From Phlebotomus papatasi (taxonomy: Eukaryota > Arthropoda > Insecta > Diptera > Psychodidae): 64,000 nt of DNA. Below are positions 34,101-46,100 of the stretch, piece after piece (position 1 is the first letter of the stretch; every line of letters starts with the position of its first letter). The stretch lies in NCBI RefSeq assembly GCF_024763615.1, contig NC_077223.1, positions 81,840,627-81,904,626 on the forward strand, written 5' to 3'. Below the pieces are notes generated by a model. It had not been told where the DNA came from, made no database searches, and was given only the letters and a program-made list of their open reading frames with translations. The position numbers and the translations under genes are program-made.

Positions 34101-37100
34101 CATCTGAAAGTGCTCATCTTTTACTTTCACAAATTACTTTAATAATAAATTACTTTAATAATAAACAAATTACTGAAAATTACTTTCACAAAGTTGTAGA
34201 GCGGTAAATTTCCTATAAAACTGCGCTAATTAGAAATTTTTGAAGTGCTCGAGTAGCTTGTAAAAAAATAAAATATCCGTTTTGTGACTTTTTGCCCCAG
34301 TCTCTCCTACTGTTGGAAGAACTGCTGATGAGGTGATGAGGAAGTTACGACAATTGCTGATCCAACTGACGTTATGGCTATTTTAAGAAATTTTTTTTGG
34401 ACTCTTATAGCTCGGGTCAGGAAAGAATCTCACCTAATCCCATCAGGACATTCAAAAAGTACAGCACAACGTTTTTTAAGTTTTCACGTTTAGGGAATCT
34501 GTAAGGGTAGAAACCTTTGAAACAACAGTGTGGATCATCACCTAGTCCTCCAGAGGTGTCTCCAGAACACTCAGCGTCCCTCCTAATGATCTATTCCCTA
34601 CGATGATCCAACATCCAACATGAACTAACTTTCACTACCCAGCGAGTACAATTAGCTGAAAACGAAAGCGTTTACAGCATATTTGTGTTGAAAAATATTC
34701 TGACCGGTCAGCAGTTTCCGAACAAAAAGTGCTAACCAAGAAAATTAAATTATTTTGAAAAGTAATGAAATATTCTTGCTAAAGGGATGAAGAAACCTTA
34801 AACTATCTTGAACGTTTTCGTTTAGGTTCAAAGTAATTTTTGATCACTTTTTAAAAATATTTATTCTTAATTTTTTATCTATAAAATTCAGTTTCTCTGC
34901 AACATTCATCAATAAAAGATGGTTTTTTTTTTAAGAAAATTAGGAAAATAAATGCTATTGATCAGAGATTTTTCATAAGGGGTAAGGAACAACAGATACG
35001 AATAATTAAAAAAATATGAATATTAATAGTAAAAATTGACTCAATAACTGAAAAAAAATCATCAGCAAAAACAGGAAGATACGATCAGTAAATTAAACCC
35101 CTTTCGATCAATCAAAAGTAAAATTAAATCGGTAATTTGTTTTTCACATTCTTTCAATTTCGTCAAGTTTATCGATTGTGATCGTAATTGATTTTTCGGT
35201 CGGAAAATTACAGTGCTGTCTCTCTATATGCACACTCTCTATATGCACAGCTTTTGTGTCGGTTGCATTCAAAATCAATTTATTTACATTTTGACAAAGT
35301 AATAAAGAAAATTATTTTCTTGGTAACTAATTTTTCTTGTTTTTAATTATCTCAATTTTATATTTTCTGTCTCATATTATAGTTAAAATAACACAAGAAA
35401 TTCTAGAACAATAAAAAATATAATAATTTATTAAAAGAAAGAAAAAAACCGTTGGGAATTTCAAAAAAAGTTGTGCATATTCAGAGAGAGAACTGTCAAA
35501 AAAAGTACCCAAACTGTGCATATAGCGAGACAGCACTGTAAATCTGAAAAATTCTGCAAGTATCACATATGGCAACCCTAATGGCCTCTACACATTGGGA
35601 GAATTTTTGTCAAAAATAGCTTTTTTGAAGGAAATTCCCTGCAGCGGTGTAGAGGGAAACGTCAAATTTCTGTCAAAAACGCAATTTTTGACGAAAATTG
35701 CTCCCAATGTGTAGAGGCCTTAATCCATGAATTGTGTTTTGATGAAACAAAAACAAACTCAAATAATTGTAGAAGAAACAGAAACATATAAAAGCGAATT
35801 TCTACTCTGTCAGCCTGCTTTTAAATGAATCTTAAAGTTCTGAATGGATAAAGTTTGACAGGTTGAAATTAAAATTACACTAAATGAAAAACTGTATGAA
35901 AAGCATCAATATGAAATTTACCCAAGGTTCTGTAAACTACCAAAAATAATTATTATGAATTACTTTTTGAGGCTTTTGAAATTTCATGAAAACGCGAAAG
36001 AATCATAAATTAAATATCTGTTATTTTTTTCAATTTTGCTTATTTTCCTTCTCAGTCAGTTCAGTGATGAAGAGCATCCGTTTGAGGAATGATTAACAAT
36101 AACTTTCAATTTTCACGAAATTGAGAGCTCCCAAGAATTTCATTAACAATAACTTTACTGTCATTTATTATACAAAAACAATGCTAAAAGTTTTTTTTAG
36201 ATACAATTTTATTATTTCGTCTGGAATTTTTACTTTACTTGAAGTAAAAGTAAAAATGATGTCTTTTTTATGGATTTTTTTTATCATAAACTGCACAATA
36301 ATTATATTAATATGGATTTTAATATTCTCTGTTAGCTGAGTTTTTTCCTGCTAAGTTCAGTTTTCTCATAAAATTACAAAAACCCAGTCTAAATTAATTT
36401 TATGTTTCCGAGAGATTATTTCAATGGAGTTGGAGGAATTCTATTGGACGGGAGCAACGGTATCCATAAATTATATTACAAGTATTCTCGTTTGACTTTC
36501 TCCAAAACGTTTCCAATTCCTAAAATAAAACTATTTCAAGTGTGAAACCAAGAGGGAAAGCCAAAGTCACTTTAGAAAAGATAAGAGTATACGTGACGAT
36601 AAAGCTGCATTGATAAGATTCTATTGTTGATGATATTTTGGGTGTTTGAAGGTAGACTTTGAGTCACATTTTCTTATTTGAATGTTATTTCTTTGAGAAA
36701 AATTATTAATACATTATTAATATCATTGTGCGACAAAAGTTGGGTTTTTGTGGGCGTCTTTGACGAGAGGGCCAAAACTTGTTAAAGAGTCATTTAAGGG
36801 TCTCAAATCTGAAATCCGTTCGTCCGGGTCACGTCTAGATTTTTTCTGAAATATGCATTTTTAGTTTTTTGCTGTTTTCTAAAATTCAAAAATTTATATC
36901 TCCGGTTCTAGTTATCCGGTGGTAGTCACATAAAGCTAAAATGACACGTAATTTCATCCTCTATAACTCTTGTGAATATATCAAGAACCTACGATGAAAA
37001 TAAAGTACATTTTTTAATGATTTTTTGAAAAAGAGCACCCAAAATTGTGCATTTTTGTGTTTTTTCCATCTTCTAATAATTTTCCCACTTAAATAAAACA

Positions 37101-40100
37101 TTTTATATGCCAACTAATTATGGCTAAAAGTGACTACGTTTTATATTCTTTCATATTTTTTTAGTTTGGATTTTCAATCTTAATTCGTTTATTCAGAAAA
37201 ATTTATTGAAAATAAAATTCATTAAAATCCATATAGGGGAAGGTTTTGCACCTTCGTAATTTTGCAGCTTCGTAAAAGTTGATTTTTTTCCAAGTTACTA
37301 AATGAATTTCATCCATGGATATATAATCTAAAAGCTAGTCCTACATCTCACATTTCCTGACAAACTTGGAAGCCTAGGCCTTTTTTCCTGGGTCGAAAAG
37401 GCAAAATTAAAAAATGGGCCTAAAATCGTAATTCTGATGTGTAATATTTTATGCATTTTTGCACACTGCAAGAATACAGAAAAAAATGTCAGAATGCAGG
37501 TAAAAATGGTTTTCCAAATGTGTCAAAAAACATGTGTTAGAAAAATAGCTTAAAATAGATTTTTAATGCGTGATACCTCCTGCAAATGGTGAAAACAAGT
37601 AGATGAAAGTTCCATATAAGTAGTGATGCCCAAATTTTTGTGTCCGGTGTAATGTTTTCGGGAAAAATAAGGCCTACAGAGGTGGGAAAATGTGGTACGA
37701 AGCTGAGTTAACCAGGGCACATTCGTAAAAAATGCCGCTACATTTTCATTTTCATGTAGACGAAAATCCAAGGACTTCCAGGAATTTTGTGAAGCAGAAT
37801 TATGAACCCAATAAGTAAGAGATTTTTTTGATATAGTGATATAATTGATTCGGTGTGTGTGGCATTCAGTAAAAAATCTTAAATCTTGAACTCCTTTTTT
37901 AATACGAACCTTCAAAACCTTCCCCTATTTGCAGAAAAATACTGGTATCTCTGTCTAACTTACTGAGAAGCATTCTCTTTTTCAATCTCGCTTACACATT
38001 TCATATAAGAAAAGGAGAAATGAAAGAAAAAGAGGCGTATAGAGAAGGAAAGAGAGTGGTGACACTTCAAAATTCCAATGGGGAGTATTTCAGCCACCAT
38101 GCGGATAAAATGAGAATTAAAAATGTCTTTTTTGGTTTTCGAAACCGATCTTAGAATTTATGAAACTCCAGCTGTGAATGAATCAAGAGAAGCTATGAAT
38201 TGCCAAACGTATTGTTTGACTAAATTTTCGATAAAATTGATCAAAATGGCCTTTTCACCTTTTATTTTAGGAAATACTAATTTATCCCCCATTGATACTT
38301 AAGCAATCATAATACCTATTTTACTGATTCGAGCTTTGTCACCATAAGGCGAGAACGAAAGATCTTCTAATGGCCAACAACTCTTTATAACTAGTCCAAT
38401 TTGTGAAACCAAAAACAGAGGCGCTGTAGGCAAATCTATATTCGAAAACAGAAAAAATGGCCTTTTCATTAACTTTCAACTCAAAACTGTGAAACTTTCG
38501 CACGCAACTGTGTATGCATAAAAAAGTCGATAACAAAAAACCATTGATAAAAAAGTATTTTACCAATAATTGGCCACAAATCATTTGAAGAATGTCTCTT
38601 TACTTTATCAATGAAAACAAATAAATTCCTAGAATCGTAATCGATTTTATAAGTAGAAACGTCGTTCGAAAAGGGTAAAAGAAATAATTAAAAAAGGTAC
38701 TTACGAAAGACCTGCCGATCAGACCCTTCATTCTGGATGGCATGGATGATGGGAAAGCTATATTTGCCCTCCGTGAGATCTTCACAGTAACTTTTGTTGT
38801 CCGCATAGTCCTTCTCCATGAGATTGCAGTAATCATCGCGAATCTGAAAGTATAGCCCCAGAAGAGCCGTCAGCTTCGTGAAGTCCGTCTTGTTAACGCT
38901 GAACAATTGCATCAATCGAATGGCCAGCATGAACAAGCCTCCTGTCTTCCTGATCGTCATCTGCTTGTAGTCGCTCTCCGAGGGACAGTGGAAATTATCC
39001 CTCCAGTAGATCTCCATGCCTTGACCTCGATGCAGCTCTAGCAACTGCTCAGTGTACACTCTGGTGGCATCCGGATGGCCCAGAGCCTGGACCTTTTCCA
39101 GAGCCAAGAACAGGGCGTAGTTGGCTGAGTTTATTGTTGAAGCTGCACCGTAGATCGAATGTGCCACAGGAACGCCTCTGCGGAGGATCGAGTTGTCCTC
39201 AATGTCATCCAATCTGCGAGGTTCAGCGACAATCACAAGTGCAGAAGCGTGAGTTTGGCGACAAAGAACAAGCCAGTTAGTTTGTTAAAAACAACTTCAT
39301 TTTGCGTTGAAGTATATCTTCTGGATTGCTTAGTTCACGGAGTTCCGTTCTGGTTTAAGGGTGGAATCATATTGATAATAAAATGCTCGCCGTAGCGTCA
39401 CCGTATTTCGTTAATTTACGCATCTTCATTGCAATTCTTACGCAAATTTTCTATTACCGTATTACCTTATCTCATACTTGGTGGCACTAGGTGAAAATAA
39501 CATAAGAAAATTGAAGAAATAAAACGGAAATTTGATAAACGGTAAGCAAAGAAAACTGTAAGAGAATGGTACAGTTTTTTTCACGCACCGTTTATCGCAT
39601 TTTCGTTTAATTTCTTGATTTTTTTATATTATTTTCACCTAGTGCCACCGAGTTTGAGATAAGGTAATACGGTAATCGAGAATTTGCGTAAGAATTGCAA
39701 TGAAGATGCGTAAATAAACGAAATACCGTAAGCATTTTACTGTCAATGTGATTTCTGCCCTAAGTGAAAACGGACTGAATGCATTTCATATAACTTGCCT
39801 ACAATTTGGAACTAATTTATAAAAATCATTTTTGAAATTCTCCTAAGTATGCAAATCAGGGGCCTCTCAACATTTCATTTTTCCATACGTTTTTGCATAG
39901 AGGCACTGAAGACTATTTGCAAGTTTTTTCCTAAAGAGAATTGACTTATAAGTCTGATATATTTCGAAATCGTGCACTAAAAGCTATCTAAAAATACATA
40001 TTTCTTAATGCTCGCCGAAATAATACAAGAACTACGAGCAAATTTGTTTAAGTCGCGGTGCAATAGCTGCAAAATTTTTGGAAGGAAAAGTGAAAAATAT

Positions 40101-43100
40101 CTTCACTTTTTATTAGGCTTGATGGGCCCCTGATGCAAATATTAATCACGCGGTAAAATTGTAATGCACTTCTAATGGCCTCTACACACTAGAGAAATTT
40201 ATGCCCATATTGAAGAGTTTTTCCTGCACAAGCGTAGGGAATTTGCTTCAATATGGACATAAATTTCTGTAGTGTGTAGAGGCCATAATGGACCGTTGGC
40301 ACTAAAAATAGGCTGAAATATTGGCGCCAAAAATGTTTTGCATACATCGCGGCGTTTCCGTTATGTATTCCAAAGATATCTCCTGCAGGTGTGCAATTTT
40401 TCTGTATCATAGGAGTGAATTCCTAGGCTTTTCTTCGATCCCCAGAATATCTTTCAAAACGGGACTTCCTGTATATTCAACAGAACCAATACACTATGTC
40501 CCGGCATTATGCACATTTTCGGTACCGAAAAAGTCATCGGGAGATACAAAGGGCTCGTCAAGCCTAGGTATCACTATCTCGATTTACCATAATCTAATCT
40601 ACAGTAGACTCACACAAATTCGGGCATATGGGACCGAAATGTCAGCCGAATTAGACAGAAATTCGGGCGACAAACTTTTTGTAATGCAACGATTTTTTAT
40701 TCATGTGCATATAGATATTGAGTTTACACGCTCATATATAACGTAAATTGCATGAAAATCCCTCAATAATGCAAAATCACATCAAAACTAAGGCAAACCA
40801 TGCCAAATTTGAGCATATTGACTTCATTTGATAATCAAATTCAAACTTGAAAAATGACAACAAACTTTTTTCAAATGTAACCGCTGCCCGAATTAAAAAG
40901 TAGCCCGATCTTAAAAGAGCCGAATTTGCGAGAGTCTACTGTAGATAAAAGTCATAGTTCATAACTTTTTTTAAAAAAAGAAATACTGGAGACTGCCATT
41001 CATAGTAATGTCTCGAAATTTTAAGGTTAAGTTTACAATAAAAAAACTTAGTATTTAATTAAAGTTTTTGGCTAAATAAAATAATGGTGTACAAAATTGA
41101 TAATTGTCTGTAATTGATTTACAGTAGAGTCTCTCAAATCTGAATCTCTCAAATTCGAACGCCGTTTGGATTCAAAATGTCAATTGTGAGGTTATGTTAG
41201 AAGGTCCGTGTTCTAGGTGAATGAAAATCATATTTATGTGCTTCTTCCTGAATGTTTACATACATTATAGTCGTGTAAAATGAAAAGGAAGTATGTTACC
41301 ACAAAAACTTGCGAGAAAGTACGAGAATTTGATTCAAAGTACAATTTAATCTCACACAAATTTTGCTAGTTTTGAAAAAATCGTTCGAATTTGGGAGGTG
41401 AGAAATGTCAAAAATACCCCCCGAGCGTTCGAATTTAGAAGACTCTACTGTATATGAGCTTTTGAGATTTATTCCACTTAAAGTTAGAGGTTATTTTCAA
41501 TATAACCTCAAATTCTAATTCAAATAAAAAAGTGAAAAGTTCAAGGGCGGCAGTTATCGTTTTTTAACTTAAATTTGTATTTCTTTCTGATAAAATCCAA
41601 AGCTGTATGAACCTTTTAAAATATACAGAGGTATTATTATGGATTTCTGGAATAAAACAGTCAAAACTATAGAAATTGTTCAAAAGTTATCCTCTTATTG
41701 CTGTATAATTGTCAAGCTAATTTTTTAACAACGGGATTCTAACGATTTTTGTTAATTAAAATAAATAAATATGTAAATAATACTTGATCAAAAGTAAGCT
41801 TAGATTTCCCAGTTAAATCTCTTCATTAAAAGAAAGCCACTTTAACATGAGAGGTTATGTTAGACCTAACCTAAAAACCAAGAACTCTAAGACGTATTTT
41901 TGATATGATAAAACCGATAAAATGTCAGAAATTTTCTGTTTGGATAAATATGTTAGCATAAGTATATTTGAAAAACATTATTTTAAAAATAAATTAAGCC
42001 AGAGGTGTGCAAGAAACCGTTGAAACCGAATTAACGTCAAATGAAACATGTACGTCAATGGTCAAAACGCTACTATAACAAACTTATTTTGACGTTAATT
42101 CGGTTTCAACATGAAAATATTTTATTTTCTACTTTTTGTGAAAAGAAGCACAAGAATGTTCGTTGAATAAAACATTACTGACAGTAAGTTTGCGAAGTGC
42201 TCGCACTCGTCACTCAATCACAATACCTCAATACCATTTACCGTTTACCGAATCTAAACTGATTTATCAAACAGATTGCATCACTCAAAAGATCGCCTAA
42301 AATAGTTTTTAATGGCTCGGGCACACCTTTTACATCAGGAAAATTTCATGAAGTCGAATTTCAGATCCCTTTCTTCCTCACATGTTTTGCATATGTCTGT
42401 CTCATTCTCTCGCACTCTTCTTCTTCTTTTAGACATCACTCCAAATTCAATTTAGCTCAATCGAATTTGTCATGAGAAAGAATGAGATAGGCATATGCAA
42501 AACATGTGAGAAATAAAGGGTTTCGAATTTCGACTTCATGAAATTTTCCTGATTTAAAAGGTGTGCCGGAGCCATAAGAGTATTAATTGATTTTCAGATA
42601 AAAATTACTTATCGATTATGAATCGATTTTTTACCAGTTCAGAACCGATTAGAATCGCTTCAGGCTTGTAAGGAATTTCAAGACCTTTCCAACGAGCGCA
42701 AACATGATACCAATCGGTTGAAAAATATGCTCTCTAGAGGCTTTTCAATCTTTGACATTGAAAAACCGTTATCAGAAATGACTCAACGGTATTTTCATAC
42801 AAGGACGAGATGTCCGCCTGCGATGTCTCTAAAATATATCCAAAATGAAAAACAAATCGGCAGACGGAAACGTTTCTCAGAAATCGTCTGTAATGCTAAA
42901 GTTTGTTGAGAAAAGTGGTTGACGGAGAGTGAAAAGTATAAATTTTGTGGCGTGAAAAAATCTATGGATTATTAATTATTACTGCTCTCCCTGTGGAGTT
43001 CGAGCAATAAAATTCTCTGGAAATTTTATTTTAAAAATGCCTAGATTCTCATATGGATTTTTGCACTCACGTTGTTCGTTAATATTAAAAAAATATTTGA

Positions 43101-46100
43101 AGTTTTAAGATGGCTAATAATAAAAGAACCTAAAGAAAATAAAAAGCAAAGCTTTAAAATTAAAGTACCAGAAGAATTAAAAATTATTTTAATACAAAAA
43201 TTTAGGAAATTTTTCGTAAACACGAAATGTTTCTTCAATGTTTCACATCGTCGTTTGAATCAACCGTTATTGTAGCTCCGTCTACCAAGGAAAATTCAAT
43301 AATTCTAATAAGAATGGATAAATAAACTGCCTTGAAAGAAAGTTTGTAATAATCCAATAGCAATAATCTCTCCTCAAAGCAAAATGAAAATCCGAAATTA
43401 CAATTTTCGTAGAAGAATTTATTGAATTACTAATTCTTGTTAGCTAAAATTTCTAAAATCTGTGTAATCTGTGTTCTCTTTGAAGAAATTAGAGAAATCT
43501 TCAAGAGCTTTTGATAGATAGTCTGGGAAAAAGTCATCCTTCTCCAATAGAAATAATTACCTCCTTGAAGAAACGAAAAACCAAAAAACATCCTTTAATT
43601 TCTACACCATTCTTGAGATTTTTCTTCTGTAAGTTTTGAATTCATCTTGAAATTCATTCTCATATAATATTCCAATCAGAAATTCATTATTTGGTCATCC
43701 CATCAGGCCATAAAATCAATACGATTATTGGAAACCTTACGGTACCCAAGATGCAATAAATCCGCAGAAAGTATGCAAAGCAGATCGCTTTGCACGTTTC
43801 CCTCCAATTTTTTGCACTTTTATTGTGAATATTGAATTGAACAGTCGCATTTGTTCTTTAGCGAATTTTTCCCACTTTTCTTTTAATTTAGATTGCAGAA
43901 AATGTTTCTTGACCATATGCTGGAGAATGCGCTTTCTGGATATTTTATGGAAAAACGGCAAACATGGACATTCACAACAATTGCAATTCTTTCTGCAGAA
44001 AATGCCAAACACAGGAATTTTCTGAAGGATTATAGTTTTGTAAAATAAATAACTTACTAAGTATTTTCACTACTTTTTTTGGGCTTTACAATATAGTATT
44101 AATAATAGTGTAAAAGGAACACCTATTGACACTTTAAGAACTTGTGTCAGGATTTATTGACACCGTTCTTTTTTATATGGAGCTTTTTAAAGCCAATTCA
44201 TAAATTAATCAGAAACTCAGCTTATACTTCTCAGGACAAGACCGCATTTAGACAGATATATAGTATATTTATCCCCCTTTACAAGGCTCAGAGTCTTGTA
44301 CACAAGGCTCACCTCAATTTTGCCATATATCGTGTAACGGTCACGAGTGCAGAAAAAATCCCATACGCATTTGTATGTGAAAGTAAGAAATGGGCTTCAA
44401 CTTTGAAGGCCACTCGCCGGGGACTAGATTGACACCCCTACTCAGTACCATTTGGAATACGTAATTCGAACACTTAGCCTTATGGAAAGACGCAGATTAA
44501 TAAAAAAAACTATATTACTTAGATTTTATTGGATGCATTAAATAAATTTCAATATTTTGATAAAAGTGTCAGTAAGGGTTCCCTGTCAAATAGGTGTTCC
44601 TTTGACGCTATGTAGAATTGCAAGCAATTTTCTGTAAATGATAAATCATTGGTCTCATGTCTAATGGTCTCTACACACTAGTAGAAAGTTCTTTAAAAAA
44701 TGACTTTTAACACTTTAAAACCCAAAGTGGCATTTTAGTCCAATTTTAAGTTTGGAGCTTCATAGTAGAAATTCTATTCAATATTATGCTAAAGTGATAA
44801 CACTAATGTAGAGAATTTGATTAGCTATATAATGATTTTCGGCCAATGAAATAGTTTTTAAGAAGTGAAAATACAGGATTTTAACCTTTGATCTTCTCCT
44901 CCCTTATTCCTTGCCAACGTTTCGGAGCTTGATGGCTCCTTCTTCAGGTATGAAAAAAGAATGGTGAGAAAGGTATGTCAGGGAAACGGTTCACTACTAC
45001 TTTTTCACAAATGGACGAAGTGGACATCACGATGGTCAGATTGGGAATTCCCAATCCATTTGTGAAAGAGTAGTAGTGAACCATTTCCCTGACGTCCCTT
45101 TCCCACCATTTCTTTTCCATACCTGAAGAAAGAGCCATCAAGCTCCGAAACGTTGGCAAGGAATAAAGGAGGAGAAGATCAAAGGTCAAAATCACGTGTT
45201 TTCACTTCTTAAGAATTTAATTAGCTTTCATTTAGTAGAAAAAAATAGTTGATAGCCTTTTTATTATTTAAAAAAATGGGGAAAAAAACCAAAAAAATGG
45301 GCGTAGAATACCAAATTGGCGTAAAATACTACCTTTTTTTATATGGAGTTGGCATCCGAAATGGACATTTGAATGGCTTATACTACATAACCTTTTGAGT
45401 TTTGCCACGATTCGAAAATACCGTAAAAAATACGTGAAAATGTTCAAATAATTATTAAAAATTAAGTAAATATAAGATCTAGAATTGTTGTAGAATGGTA
45501 ATGTAAAAAAAAATAAGGTGAAAATTCACTTTTCGCTTTGTTTTTCTTTTTCGATTCTCAGTTGGAATTTCACATAAAATTTTCTTAAACAAAAGCATAA
45601 ACTATACATGAAAATTTGAAAATTTTACAGAAAAATATATAGATATGAGTTCTAAGATTCTTGCCAAATTGCTAAGAAAAAGGAAATTCAATAGAAATTG
45701 CCTTTTTGCTACGAAAATCTGTAAAAAGTCACTTTGGCATTTTTTGTCAATTTTCACAAAATTTATATAAAAATGACAAGAAAATGGGAAAATATTTATT
45801 GAAAAAATAATTTATGAGTCCTAGAACTTCTGTAAAAGTCTAACGGAACGAAAAACTATTGAAAAATTGCTTTTTGTTGAGAATACCTGCACTGGCATTT
45901 TATGCCAGTTTTGTATTTTACGTGATTTTTTGGTTAGGGTTTTAAAGTGTTAAAGAAAATTTCCCCTATCATTGTAAGCAGAAATGTCAGATTTTTTTTT
46001 AAAAAAGGCAATTTTTGACGAAAATTGCTTCTAGTGTGTAGACACCATAAGATCAAAATCAAAATTTCAAGCTGTAAAATATTTCCAAGAAGATTTCATA

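Larger units (their letters stand above)
33000..34430. repeat. Dispersed repeat U (ACCGGAGATATG / TTATAGCTCGGGTCAGG modules)
   Basis: Modules such as GAACCGGAGATATGATTTTT, TTTGAATTTTGTGAACTTTG, CAGCGAACC.ATGC and CTTATAGCTCGGGTCAGG recur here, at 50080-51110 and in part at 36850-36980. No coding frame. Split by MITEs at 33384 and 33922. Confidence 0.6.
44662..46050. mobile_element. MITE (GG.CTCTACACACTAG family), split by a TTAA element
   Basis: Left end 44662-44706 (TAATGGTCTCTACACACTAG) and right end 45950-46050 (TTTTTGACG...CTAGTGTGTAGACACCATAA). They form one ~145-bp copy after removal of the insert. Confidence 0.78.
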
